A stretch of 64,000 bases of DNA from Takakia lepidozioides (Eukaryota; Streptophyta; Takakiopsida; Takakiales; Takakiaceae): assembly GCA_030704615.1 (NCBI GenBank), contig CM060731.1, forward strand, positions 55,164,221 through 55,228,220. Reading direction: 5' to 3'. Each line of letters begins with the position of its first letter. Position 1 is the first letter of the stretch. Both the position numbers and the translations under genes were made by a program. This document shows, one piece after another, positions 1-12,690 of the stretch. Under the pieces are notes generated by a model. It saw only the letters and a list, made by a program, of their open reading frames with translations, was not told the DNA's origin and ran no database searches.

Positions 1-640
1 GCAAACAGACAGACCATGGCGAGATAGGAAGAAAGTTATGACTTTCACAAGAGGCCCAGAAGGAGAGAAAGCAATAAGAAACTTTGTAACGTCCACGGAA
101 GGACGCAGAGGTGTCGACAGAGGGAGAGACAGAGATTCTTGCAATAAGAAAAAGGCAAAATATATTTGTTAACAGTTCCTTGCAAACTGCACATATGATG
201 TATTCTTGACAGCTGAGTCCCTGTTGAATATTGACCATAATAAAACCAGTATATGGTTTCAGCCCACCCAGCTATTGATGTTACATTCGAAATTGCACAT
301 GGCAAAACAATCAGATAACAGGGAAGTATTGATTTAAGGCTGGCAACATAGAAAAGCATTCCAAAGTTGGAGAGGAGTTTGAAAATAAGTATAGAGAGAA
401 ACTCTACCAGTCCACAAAGGACCCCAAGGGTCCATAGGACGACAGCCTAAACATGCCTCCCTGAGTCCTTCTCAAATTTTAACATACCTCGAGTCCATCT
501 CTTTAAGTTCTTCTCCCAAGAACAAATTAATGGATACAATGGCTTTATCTCACCCTCAGTCTTGATCCGCAACCAAATTCACTCCCACATAAACCAACCA
601 CGATAGTGCTTTCACTCAAAGGAGAGGCTACCCAACTTGC
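1..640 (-). other. NOMO intron sequence, next exon not found
   Basis: After the exon ending at 641 the minus strand continues with no segment resembling the next NOMO block. An open stretch at 45-359 has no recognisable NOMO content and is probably chance. I see nothing else here. Confidence 0.5.
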
Positions 641-3600
641 CTCTAAGCAGAAAGAGCCATGCTCATCTGTGCGAGTTGTCTGAGGCTTCACACTTGCAGG
701 GCCATGCGTGACTGCTACCTGCCGCTGCAGAAATCAACAAGTTTACTTACACATCTATGACTTGACTTTCACACTCAGAAATATGGAGAAACAAGCCTAG
801 AACAGCCAAAGCTGTCATTCCAAAAAAAAAATCAATATTGTCTGAACAACATCAATCGCCAGTTGCCAACCTTGCCAGCATAAGCTGGTGTTAGAACTTC
901 GATGGATCCACAGAGTTCATAGTGGGTCACTTTGATCTCTGGAATTGATGCCATGTTTGGTAATACCTGTACCCATACAAGCTCAACAACTCAATCAGGG
1001 AAAATCAGGCCTCGACGTTAGGAATTCACTGCTACAAGACAACCAATGAAACTTGATGACAACTGCACAGAGTGAGAATATGAAACTTCTACTTACAGTT
1101 GAAACTATGTCTTTTGGTCTAAATGATTAGGAATACTCCCAACAGATGATAATGCCAAACCTAATCAATGTTTAGAAATATCAAAATCATTGTGTAGGCA
1201 TTTCTTCATTCAGGGCCAGTGTCAGAGGGAGAGAAAAGGTGATAAAGCAATACCACACATATATCCTAATACATGAGCAGCTTTGATAGATTCTGTTGCA
1301 AAAACAATGCACATCAAGCCACAACCATGAATGGTTTTTGGGATACAACCACCCACCATGAAATTCTCAAGAGAGCTGAAAGTGTAGTGTTTTTTCTTTG
1401 CTTTGATTGTGTAGTGTGTTGACGTCACCTGCTCCAATATATCCAGTGAGTAACCAGAAAGCAGATTACATCTCTAGCCCAGTCACAACCTTTCTAAGTC
1501 AGAAAGGCAAACTTTAGCCCTTACTCTGCAGTTGTTCACAGGGAGAACCGGATAATACATGCAAAGAAACTGCTCTTCAATGAAGTGCCTTTGATGTTTA
1601 CATCTCATATCTAGTTCATTGAGAAACAAGCTCCACGCATTGTAAGGACAAATTCCATTCAACAAAAAGGGGAACCCCCATCAGGGTGACCTCAACCAGC
1701 CCAACCCGCACAAAGCACCAAAAACATGAAAATCTGAGCAAGAGGGCCAAAGTTATAACCTGGTCAAGCTTGTAGTAACCACAAGAATCTGTAGTTGCTC
1801 GGTCTACATCATCAATAACAATCTTTACATTCTCAATACCACCGCCCTCGTGATTCACTACTCGGCCTCCAACTGAGAACCCTGTCACCTGCCAGACAAA
1901 AATCTTAATCTTGGATTTGCTGCAAGGAAGACATTGCAGCTGGGAAGAACAGGGAGAACAATGTGGATTTACAAAGCAAAGAGAGGGACTGAGCACAGAC
2001 GGAGAGATTGTCTTTCATATGACCAGCACACTGCTAATCACCTGACCATGCATACAGCTATGTAAAGCAATTCCATCTGCTGTTTAAAGGGCGAGTGCAT
2101 TGGTCGTATGTGTTTACTCATTAAAGAGGAAGACCCCTGTGATGGTTTTGAAGCTAGGAAGTTCTAATCCTACCAGGTTACCAAATGCAAGAGTGCGCTT
2201 TCTCAGAAGTAATTTTGTTAGAAGTTGAGAATCCTACAAGATAAATGCAGAAAAAACAATTTGGTGATAATGTTGATAGCACAGTGGAACCTGGAATGGT
2301 TTTGCAATTTTGATAGAGTCCTGGCCCACTGACAACTCAACAGACGCAGGCGAGACATCAAACAGTGTGTTTTCTCCACGATAGTATGGCAGTACAGTAT
2401 ATTGTCCTGCATACCAACAGTCAAATTATCATAAGCTTTAGCTCTCACCCAAGGGCACCCCCTGCTCAGTGTTCATAGGGTCTTCCGTTTCATTACCACA
2501 TGGAAGAGTTGAAAAAATGAACTTTCCATCTGCATCAGAAAGGACGTGGCAGAGTGCTAGCTTTGGCAAAGGAAAAAAGCTCCCGGGCCCTTGTGGGCAC
2601 AACACCTCGGCGACGTCATCAGAGTACAGAAACACTTGGACTCCTAAAACAGGGTTTCCCTGCACCAACCCCCATCTTAGAAGAACAGTGTGATGAAGTA
2701 GCTACAATCTTCCCAAATAAACTTGACCGCCCACCTGGATACAAAAGAGAATGTTAGGTGACAGCAGTTTGCAAGGATAGCACTTAGGACGCACACAATT
2801 AAAAAGACATCATATCCCAGAAGTCAAGCCACTATTCAACCCAACTGTTCAACTATTCCCCATTAAATGCTCGTGCAATAATTACACTAGGATTTGTGTT
2901 AGACATGGCCCTGTCATGGTGAGATCCTAAAACACTGCAGCTGTAGCAAAGCCCACCAGAAAAGGAACACTCCCCAGTCTGCTTTCTCCCAACTGGGCAC
3001 CTGTTTCTTCACTACGTTTGGGAAAAACATTTTTCAGCACTGCTGGCCTGGACCCTCATCACACAAGGGAGGAGGATCCCCCATCGGTTTTTCAAAAGAA
3101 AAGACATTGCTCGCTTGGGATGTCCTTTGCTTGCTACATGTACAGATAGTTTTAGGTGTAATTTCGGGTCCTTCTAAGCCTGGAAGGATACTATCACTTC
3201 CTTTTGCCTATTGGGCAGGCATCAATAAGGATGTCGAAAGATTTAGCTTTTAACGATCAGGAGGCCTTGTTTTATGACTTCTACAAGGCCTGGACTCATG
3301 AAGAGCTTTTTGTGTAGGAGTGACTACGGTCAGCTTCTTTGGAAGTGATTCTCCAAGTATTTGACCTCTGAGTGCGTTGGAGGGGCAGATGCCCTCCCTT
3401 TCCTGTGGCATTGATAGTTTCTGTCCAAAAAATGAAAAGAAAAGAACTGAAAAGAGGCTTTCCAATCAAGAGTGGAGCTGCATATGGATCTACCCACTCC
3501 TCATGTCCAAGTGGGTGAAAATGCCATCCAAGGTGCAGATTCCCCCTACAAGAAATAGCTGGCTCCTCTACTACTGACTTCCATGAGCATAAGCACTAGC

Positions 3601-6600
3601 TTACAAGAAGTGTACAAAGAACATTGATATTGCTCACCGACCTGTGATACGACAGAACCTTCAACATTATAGCCTGCAATGAAGAAGATATCATCAATGT
3701 CTCCATTGCCCCACCCGAATTCCACCTGCACAGTAATCCAGTGCTGAATTAGCATCCAGATAAAATAATAATAGAATTGAAAGTGAGACACCAGAAAGGT
3801 TGAATCACTCTTTATTTAATTGTGCAGTGGTTTTCATACAAGGGCTCAAAACCTTCATCCAATCAATGTAAGTAAAACTAGCTGAATACCTCATCCCTGC
3901 ATTTCAGGGCCTTCAAACGGTATATTTGAGACTATCTAATTGTGCAGAAATGACAAAACCTACCGCTTGGCAGTATTGAGTATATGTCCTCATACGTGAA
4001 GGAACATTCCTGGATTAGAGGAGCATGACAAACATACAGCTGAGTTGCAGTGAATGTACTAGCGTAGGTGTGTGACCCTGAAATGCTCAGTGTACAGCAC
4101 TCATACTTAGAGTAAAAACACAAATTGGTTCCAAAACCAACCTCTGAAGAGCCTTTTGACTCCACCTTCCAAGTGGAATGAGAAGCATCGACCTTGTACT
4201 TTCCTGCAGTGTCCATCGAAACAGCTCAACCAAGCTGAGGGAGGACTCGAGCAACAGTTAGACCCCGAGTAAGAATGTCTTCGGCAATGCTCGTATAGAA
4301 ATTAGGGCTTGGATTGAGAGGGCACTTGACCTCAACATTGTGCCCAATTCTTGAGACTCAAGGCTTCAATGTAGCGACTTTGGCCAACATCACTGCTAGC
4401 TGAGGTGGATGGAATGATGAATCTCCAATAGAGACAAAAACTGGCATTGCACCCAATGTCACAAGAGTTTGCAATCAACGGACTATCCCTTGAAAGAATG
4501 CAATCATAAGACTTGTGGCCCTAGCCTTGTGGCCATAGGACCCTACGCCCAGCTTGGACAGAAACATAGGGAATAGGAACTACCGTTGTGAGGGGCTCAC
4601 TCCAGTAGTGTGACTTACCTTGGTATAAACAATTAGTTCGGGCTTTCCACAAGCATCAATCTCCTGTTTGTGAGTAGCCCACCCCAACAGGGCCAGGGCT
4701 TTAGGCTCAGCCTTGAGATTTTGAAAGTAAGTGAACAGAGGTGCAGGAACCATGTTCTTCAAGTTCCTGAAGAGGGACACTGTGGTGAGAATAACCCAGA
4801 CTATCCCTTGAAAGAGAAAAGAAAAAACATTGGTTGACCCTAGTTACCTGGAAGGAGATTCACAAACTTGTAGCTCCCTCCAGGTGATGTTGTTATAGAG
4901 GCAATGGCCTCACAGGAACTATCATGATCATCTGTCGGGTACAGTGATACTTTGACCCCAGTTGGTCCTTCCCCACTTCGACAACTTTGGCCTCCAATAC
5001 GTCCTAGTATCCTCCCCGAGAGAGTAAACCTACATAATTGCCTTATGTCAGGGTAGACAAGGAAACACCACACTTGGCATTGCTGCATAGCCATACACAT
5101 CTCATGACTTCCTCTCTGCCTAATGGCATGCTCTGCTGGACGACAAATAACAACTCAAAAACTGCACAGGATAGTTAAGAATCAGTACCCTGTGTAGCGA
5201 AAGTTGATGTCATCATTGCCATTGCAGCCATTTTGATCAACGACTACTTTTACCTGCATTGCAAGCTCAATAATCATATTCTTCGTATGAGAGAAAGCCC
5301 CCAAGACTTGACTGTCCTGCAAATCAGAACTAACTAAAGAACTGCTATAAGAGATGATTGACAATGAAGTTTATCGAAAGACCAAAACAAAATTAGAACC
5401 ACGAGAGGGTTCTGTCAAACATTTATGTTGAGGAGAAAAGCTGGGTGGGCCAATTCCACCCATCACATGACTGAGTAATGAGTCCAAGAAGAAGTGGCGA
5501 CAGCACATCTGAATTCGATCATGCATGCCTGATCAAAGGTCTGGTAGACTCCACATGAGTGCAATGAATAAAGGCAAACTAGGGAGGGACATTCTTATCT
5601 CAGGAAGCCAAGCCAACAAGTCAACATGCATTAGTATCCCCCTTTCCCTCTTAGACTGAAAAACTAGAAGGTAGATCATAGACCTCCTTCGGATCGAAGG
5701 ACCACCCATTTGGACCCCTTATTTTCACCGTGAATGTGCCCTGCGAGTCCACAGTTAAACAACACATACGAGAGTGAGAACTAACTGGAGCATGAAATTG
5801 TAACACCAGAAGCTTCAATTGCACCAGTAGTCATTGGAGATTCTGGGTAGCACCACAGAAGAAGCCTTACTAAAGAGCACAGAATAACCTGCATTATGAA
5901 CCCTCTCTGTAGCCAAAATCATCGCTGCTTTAAGGCTGATTTGCCAAGGATTCTCAAATACAAACAGAAAGAAAAAAAAAACAGACAAGAAGCTGTTCAA
6001 CCTCATTCACAGGTTTGGAAGAACAGAAGTCACATATATAACGCCAGACAGACTGAAGCACGTCATCAAAAGAGGGGGAAGAACATGTGATATGCAAGTA
6101 GCTGGATACCTGGTCATACACAGGCACAAAGTAGTAGCCATTCGGAGCACACTGTGTGCTATCTTTCACCAATCCATCAAGTGTATGGAATTCTACCTGG
6201 ATTATTCAGCACATAGATCAAAGCTATTAACTGTTTCCGCTGGTAAAAAGACACATGAAACAGAACATGACCATAGGTCATCCACAGATTGATAATCACA
6301 CCCCTGCCTTAGAGCCCATGCTACCTGGCCTTGAGAACCAAGCACCTGCTGATTGGATGATAAGTAAAGCAGACATGTAGGGCCCACAAAAGCAATGAAA
6401 AAGGTAACACAAGCGTACACTGATATGGGAATAATCAAGCTTCGGGTCCGAAACCTTCCTCAACTTTGCCAGCGTTGCACTTGCCTGCCAATAATCCATA
6501 ACCACGGGTCAAGACGGTAATCACACACACGAGGACCCTGCAGACGGTTGGTTTCACACAATTCTCTCTAGTACAAGGGGTTGTTAATGTCGTCCTCTGG

Positions 6601-7140
6601 TGAATATGACAAATTAGAAGAACTACCTTGGCTAGTGCAAAGTGGAAAAACCTTGATGCTGGATTTTTGCTTCATGATGGTGAAATGCTGGTGATATGGA
6701 GAAAGGTTTAGTTTTGGCTTTGCTATTACTGGGTGCCCCGAAAACCATCGGAGATAGCTGTCTCACAGCCATATGCTTGTTGCCCACTCTTCAGGTTCAG
6801 AATAAGATTCCTTGCCTCTATGTCAATGGCCCTAACATTGCTCATTTTGTCAATTTTTCTGATTTGTTGTAAACAGTCACAGCAATCTAAACAACACCAT
6901 CCAGGCACTCACACAGAGCTTGTTTCCAACGGACAGCCAGATCCAGGCGAAAAGGGATAGAACGATCAAGTGAAGAAAACAGGGTGCTTGATCACAGAGA
7001 TGGGACACATTCGAAGGGAGTCATTGGACAGGGAGACCCACCTCCACAAAGCCCCCGCAGCCTACAATGGAGTCCGCCAAAACTAAGTGCAAGGACGCGG
7101 CAAGAAAGGACGCCAATAGCAGGGCGCCCCTGGAATCCAT
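641..7140 (-). CDS. NOMO: NOMO (nodal modulator) homologue, 5' half
   Basis: Fourteen exons join in phase into about 452 residues: 7140-7042, 6484-6419, 6196-6110, 5740-5684, 5253-5189, 5029-4848, 4203-4142, 3725-3642, 2659-2497, 2406-2291, 1888-1760, 1428-1357, 966-871, 718-641. The ATG at 7140 starts a hydrophobic signal peptide (about residues 1-22) followed by the family's N-terminal motif GCGGFVE. Later exons carry recognisable NOMO blocks such as KDSTQCAPNGYYFVPVYD, NGDIDDIFFIAGY and GYYKLDQV. NOMO proteins are ER membrane proteins with a large lumenal array of beta-sandwich (carbohydrate-binding-like) domains. In animals NOMO works with nicalin and TMEM147 at the translocon; that role in plants is inference. 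The last intron seen starts with a GC donor. The remaining two thirds of the gene should lie left of position 1. Confidence 0.93.
4481..4815 (-). mobile_element. 5'-truncated LINE tail with 17-bp target-site duplication
   Basis: The insert (4498-4798) sits in the NOMO intron between the exons ending at 4848 and starting at 4203. Read on the minus strand it encodes a degraded version of the last part of the LINE at 36-40 kb (EAEPKA...IDACGKPE region) followed by the same untranslated 3' end, ending near CTTATGA. It is flanked by a perfect direct repeat, GACTATCCCTTGAAAGA, at 4481-4497 and 4799-4815, which I read as the target-site duplication. The insert is about 300 bp, so it is a strongly 5'-truncated copy. 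Its divergence from the 36-40 kb copy suggests it is old, yet the duplication is intact. Confidence 0.85.
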
Positions 7141-7347
7141 AGCTTCACCTCCCGCACCCTGAAGCATCGCTGTGGCAGGCCTTTGTAGTACGCTGCTCTT
7201 GCGAAAGTTTGAGGGCCCCGCCTTTGAGGGCCCCTGGGAACCATTCCAAATATGTTCTTTTACACTGACGGAGATTCTTGTTCCTTGCGGTGAAAATCTT
7301 ACCCGCGAAAGTGGGTAATCTAAGAATCTAAGAATCTAGGCATCTAA

Positions 7348-7640
7348 TTGTTCCCTTCTCCTCCCTTTTTGTTCGCTATCCTCGTGCTAGTAGGATTGGG
7401 AATGCTTACTACCCACCTCTATGTCAAATGGAGAGTCGACTTCTATTTCCATCCCTTTTCCTTCTACTCAATGCTCTATGTGGAGCTGCTGTCCTATTTG
7501 GGCTACTCTGCCTTTGGAATATATGGAAGGCTAGATGTTTTTGGTTCTTTGATGGATCGTTTCCAAGTGCTAGAGTAATTTTATACAGAGCTCACTCAGA
7601 CATGTTGCAAGAGATAGCAGCATAAGGGACCGGTTTACCC
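7348..7640 (+). mobile_element. L1-like LINE 3' fragment
   Basis: The plus strand encodes about 50 residues (LLCLWNIWKARCFWFFDGSF, then a RAHSDML motif) that resemble the C-terminal end of plant L1-type reverse transcriptase proteins, where the zf-RVT domain is followed by a W-x-IWK-x-R motif. A matching stretch occurs at about 31.98-32.10 kb in the other L1-like copy, including TCACTCAGACAT. No start, catalytic domain or poly(A) tail is present, so this is a remnant. It lies just upstream of the NOMO start codon, in the region where its promoter would be expected. Confidence 0.6.
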
Positions 7641-7925
7641 GGTTTAGGTTCTAACCCACCTAGCAAGGGTTCCCCATGATCAATAGAAGGGGAAGGCCCG
7701 GAGTGTTTTTCATAGAAGCACCGGAAGAATGAGACAACAACCAGTTGACGGCTCCTTCAAAAGTGGTTTATTCTGTGCCAACACCTCTGAGCTCTGAGTT
7801 ACATGAAACAACTTCCTCTCCCCAACTGCTATTAGAATATCCCTAACGGACGATGATGGACCCAAGGTCAATTGGCGACACTAGCGTAGTCTTAGAAAAG
7901 GCAGAGCGAAGGTCCATTTCTTAAC

Positions 7926-8900
7926 GTTCAGGAATATGCCCCCTTTCCATGGCGATCATCGAGGCATTTACCTGCCATGCCATTCGTGTGAATTGAGAAG
8001 GATTAATATTGAGCATGTGGAGGCAGTCATGAGTTTCAGAGACTTCTTCTTTGATAATTGTTCAAACATGAACGCTCTGTTCTTGTTGGGTTGCTTCCTG
8101 ATATAGAACCGATAGATCACCCCATCTGTAATGATCAAATAGGTCTCATCCTATATATCTGCATTTGCAGCAGCTCTTTCGGACCAATCCTCTTTCCACT
8201 TGTTAGTATCATCCTTGAAAGCGTCCAGCTCTACCTTAAGTCTGCTAGTAGATGCAAGACATCATTCTGCCCCATCTTAGCAATGTCACCGAGTGTTGGC
8301 TCCGATTCTGCTCTTAATTCCCACCTCAACGTCACCCCGCAGCCACAGCCTGCCCTAGAAGCTTCCTGGCCCAGACCATATCCAACGGTATCCATCAATC
8401 GCCCGGTATTTATCAAGCTCACGGTCCGGCCCAGAAAGCTTCTAGGGCAGGTTGTTCCTACGAGGTGTATGTTAGGTTTAGGAACAGAACCGGAGCCCAC
8501 ATTGGGTGGCATTGCTAAGATAGTGCAGAATGATGGTTTGGCTCTACTAGCACAACTCAAGGTGAAGCTGGACCCTTTCAAGGATGATAATAACAAGTGG
8601 AGAGTGAAATGGTCTGATAGAGCTGTTGCAGATGCAAATATATGGGTTGGGACCTATTTGATCATTACGGCTGGGGAGGTCTATCAATTATGTGCCAACA
8701 AGAACAAGTCATCTTCGTTCAATGTTTTCAAACAATTCTGAAGAAGACGCTCCTTTCTTAGTTCAAGTTCAATGGTTCAGCTGTCCAAGGCTTCAACACC
8801 GCACTCGTTGTAGAGCTTCCATAACTGCCTCCCATATGCTCAATATGATGGCAGATCATGCCTCGATGACCACAATGGAAATGAGGCATATTCAGGAGCA
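7926..8900. repeat. Long near-palindromic inverted repeat
   Basis: The left arm (about 7926-8385) and right arm (about 8415-8900) are inverted copies with a short central loop near 8385-8415. Matching pairs can be followed step by step: GAATATGCC/GGCATATTC at the outer edge, GAGCAT/ATGCTC, TAATGATCAAATAGGT near 8132 against its complement near 8658, ATCATCCTTGAAAG near 8210 against CTTTCAAGGATGAT near 8576, and CTGCCCTAGAAGCTT near 8351 against AAGCTTCTAGGGCAG near 8437. Mismatches and a roughly 60-bp insert in the right arm show it is not recent. Both arms retain coding-like frames, so it looks like an inverted duplication of a transcribed sequence. A transcript would fold into a long hairpin. 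Confidence 0.85.
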
Positions 8901-8989
8901 CATTACAAGGGTATTGGAGATAGCAATGGGACATTGTGTTGATCTTCTACAACGATGCCCCGCGTTACAAGCTAAGTTCTGGAGGTAGG

Positions 8990-9980
8990 CTGTCGTTTTA
9001 ACCAAATTTCATGGCACTGCGGACAACATTCCAGTTTTAGTTAAGATAATTGTCAATGTATAATAATGTCTCCAGGCTTCTCTCTCTCTTTGGCTGAGCT
9101 AAACTTACGAGAGGATTCCAAAGCCCACTGAGCCTGCCTGCCCTCCCTCGTGAGGGATGCACCACTAGCCCAATGCCATATTTGTCCATGTTCCTACCTT
9201 GCTTGTTATATGCTTAGTCCAGTCATCAAAGAAGAGGGATGTGCAAATTCAGAAGCTGAAACAGTTTTAAGTCCCGAGTACCATAGTTTTGGAAGTAGGG
9301 TCTACCCATTTGTGAACAGATCTTCCCCAGTATCATGATACCTTTTGTACTAGTTCCCACTAATGAGGGAAGTGTTATTTTTTGTTGCAGACACAAAGGA
9401 GCTGGGCGGGCTCTATATGTGGTAAGCCAGGTTAACTTGTGCAGACTAGCAAACTGACACAATATGGAGCCTGTAGAACAAAATCAATATCACTCAATTG
9501 TAGAATCTTTGGAATCATTTCTGTAACTAGTCAGAATGGAAACCACTGATTTCCCAGAGTGTTGGGGCTTTGCAATGAATTTTTACTCAACCTTTTTGAC
9601 ACGGACTCAATACTTCTAGCTTTCTAGTTGGCACTATCCTAGGTTGTTTCCTCAAGTCATGCATGCTACCTAACAACTGTTATTGTCGTGTGTATTGTAA
9701 TTGCTTTATATGTGCATGAATGTCTCAACCATATGGTCCTGGACTTGAATGGTACCTGATAGATGGGAACCAATTCAATGCATATCCCACAAGGGTTACA
9801 GATGGTACTCTAAGCTAGCTTTGCTCAATGTGGTCCCATGTTTAGTTCTATAAATTTCTAATAATAGTTCTATTATGGCCCATGCATTATCCTAAGTATC
9901 AGGATGTCATGGTTTTAGTCATGGTTAACTAGAATTACCTACTTCTAGTAACTAGGACATTTTGGACATTTATATTTGTA
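8990..9980. other. Intergenic, nothing recognised
   Basis: No open frame, repeat or element that I can support. Short open frames here have no recognisable content. Confidence 0.4.
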
Positions 9981-11510
9981 TTTTGTGTGTTGGGACTTCA
10001 TTTGGTCTCACATGTCAAGTGAGGTATCAAACCTCACTTGGGACATGGGGATGGTTTTCCCCCTTGTGAGTGTTGAAAGGGCTCAGTCTTCTTGTAGTTG
10101 CCTCCATGAGCCGTCTCCACCTCCATAGCTCTAGGTATTGAGAGAGAGGTGTTGAGGGCTTTTGTAGGGTGGATTCATTTACCCAGGGTGCCCTTGGTTT
10201 GACTTCGTTTATGTGATTGAGTGGATTCAGGAATGGAGTGTTTCAATTGTGTTCACTTTCATTATCACTACAAGAATATGACCTATGTTTGTGAGTGCGG
10301 AGTATAAGGGCTTTGGAAGATAGCTCTTGTGTTGCAAGATGTTGCATATATTGCAAAGGAAAATCCTTGTGGTCTTAGGGCTTTAAGCAAACAAGGCTGA
10401 TTTTCTTCCTCATTTTCATCTTGACTGTTTGGAGGACTATTTGCGGTTCTTGAAGGCAAGTTTTGGCAAGCTTTTGGAGCCTTGGAAGGCTATGTGGAAG
10501 ATCATTTGGGGTCTTTGAAGGCCAATATTGGCAAGTTCTGGAGTCCTTTGGAAGTGTGTTTGGAGGGCTGTTTGGGTCCGTGGAGGCCGATATTTGGCGA
10601 CCTTGAAGAGTCTTTGGCGACTTGTTGAAGGACTATTTGGGGTCCTTAAGAGCCAAGATTTGGCAGGCTCTTGGGCCTATGTGTATCTGTTTGGAGTACC
10701 ATTGTCCAAGCTTTGGGAGTCTTATGAGATTGTTTGAGAGACATCTTGAGGGCTTTAGAGAGCTATTTGAGATATCATGAAAGGTCCTTGTCTATTGCTT
10801 AGTAAAAGAGTGGGAGATAGGGTCGTGGGATGAGAGCATGCTGTAATAGGAATTGCTTTAGTCTCTCTTCATTGTAGTCTTCCACCCTCTCTGTAGGCCA
10901 AAACCTTTCCGTAGGTGGAGGCAAGAGTCAGTCCGGGTGGGCTGGGGTGTCCTTGCAGGAGCGACACTGTGGAGTGTTTTTGGTCTGGGGGAGTTACTGT
11001 TTTGATTTTCTTGTGCTTGGTTCCCCTCCAAACGTGCATGCTTGACTGTGCGTCATGTTAGTTTTGTGTGGGCGTTTGTTTTCATATGAGGTTGGTCCGG
11101 ATTTGATCACCGGTCGATCCTAGAGCGTGCTGTCAGTGGTGCAGGCCTATGGTGATGACCAGTCAGACCATCATTGTTCACTTATGGTGAGGCTGGGTTG
11201 ATGACCAGCAGACCATAGGAGTACTTGCGGTGGATGCAGGTGCAGGTACAGGTTTATGTTATGAACCTAGTAGTCTAAGTCATTAGCTGCAGTAGGTTCT
11301 CTACCCGGTTACCTTGTGAAAAGGGGGATTACAGACAGGTTTACAACAGGTGTGGTTGTGAGTTTTCATCACGGAGGTGCCACTAGTTGTTGAGGTCAGT
11401 GCCGGTACAAGCACTAGCGATACTAGTGCATACACGAGATGAGGTGTGCGGTTTAGGCCACGTTCACCTTCTGTGTCTTCTAAGGAGGGTTCTGACACGG
11501 AATTACTGAA
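9980..11510 (+). mobile_element. Leader and gag start of an LTR retroelement, truncated
   Basis: From about 10,800 to 11,510 the plus strand matches the reverse complement of about 22,600-21,860, the leader and gag start of the methyltransferase-carrying retroelement. Shared blocks include TTTCCGTAGGTGGAGGCAAG, TCCGGATTTGATCACCGG and the frame around RPRSPSVSS. Upstream, 10,390-10,700 holds short tandem units built on TTTGG and TTGGCAAG. A hairpin at about 10,010-10,048 (arms CATGTCAAGTGAGGT and ACCTCACTTGGGACATG) follows TGTTGGGAC and may mark the start of an LTR, but no partner LTR is seen. The copy breaks off shortly after the gag start. It lies outside the MULE and runs opposite to the intact relative. 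Confidence 0.65.
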
Positions 11511-12681
11511 GCAGGGGCCACTGGCGGAGCAGAGCTTGTGCCAAACCCCTTTTTTGTATCTCGGAATTCTTGGAGAAAGGTCATGTCGGTTAGCCATGCC
11601 ACGGTTCAACGTCGAACAGCGCCAGGCTGTAGTGCAAGAGGCAGAAAGTTTAGCCCTAACAAAATGAGAAGATGAGGGCATCATCCACAATGGTAGCAAG
11701 GTTGGAGATACTCTGTAGGTATAATGGAACCCATCAGATCTCCAGAATATTCCCAACCACTCCCATTGTGAGCCCCAACCACATCCCTCGAGTATGAAAC
11801 CTTGATGCCAGTTAGGACATATAAAGTAAACGATATGGGATAAAGATGTGGAAGGTCCAATTTGACAACAGTCCAAAAATGCCCAAAATGTGACAAACTG
11901 CAATGACTAATATGCACTTCATATTCATGCGAAATAGATTCTTAAATGAAATGAGAGATGATGAATCGCCAATCACGCCTCGGAAATGGCCGCGATACAG
12001 ATTGAGTGCATGGCCGTCCGGAGGAACCGACAGTTTCCAGCCACTTCCTGACAACAGAATACTGCACCGCAGCTCCCGGAGTGAATTGCCGATGGTAGCA
12101 TTCCAAGACGCACGCCGAAATGGAAATCTGAAGGAATTTCTGAAAATTCAAGTCGAATTGTTGAAATGGATGAAATGTATATGGATGAAAACCCGAGGGA
12201 AATGGGAATGTGTAGGTACTTATGAAACATCAATTGTGGATTCATTTTGAGGGCAAAAGGCCTGTTCAGTGCCGAACACTAAACTCATTATCAATCAAAA
12301 GGATCAACGCAGCAAACCACACCAGAACGACAATCGACAAATAAAGAAAGGAACTCAACAGTGTTCGGTGTCGAACACCGACTCCGTCAACAACGGGCTA
12401 TGCAACGAATGGATGAATATGGAATGGATTGAAATCCGAAATTTGGAGGTCTTACTACACCTCAAGTGTGGAAGGTAATCTGAGGGCGACTGTAGTGTTC
12501 GGTGTCAAACACTAAAGTCCTGCCAACTAAGGAGGAAAGACATAAAGTTCGAGTAATGGATGAAATTTGGAAATGGATTAAAACCCGACAGAAAAGGAAA
12601 TTTGGAGGTCTTTCTGAATTTCAAATGTGGATTGAAATTAAAGTGCGCATAGCATTAATTGCCAGAAATTATGGGTTTGCT
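11510..12681. other. Intergenic with short TTCGGTGTCGAA palindromes
   Basis: No gene is supported. Three related words, GCCGAACACTAAAC (about 12,272), GTGTTCGGTGTCGAACAC (about 12,361) and GTGTTCGGTGTCAAACAC (about 12,497), recur at roughly 90-140 bp spacing; the middle one is a near-perfect inverted repeat. Their meaning is unknown. Confidence 0.4.
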
Positions 12682-12690
12682 ATCAAACTT
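12682..12690. repeat. MULE target-site duplication, left
   Basis: ATCAAACTT directly before the left terminal repeat, identical to 30,810-30,818. Confidence 0.88.

Noticed and set aside
8058-8741. 227-codon open frame on the plus strand
   Set aside because: It spans both arms and the loop of the inverted repeat, so at least half is antisense to itself; not a gene as it stands.
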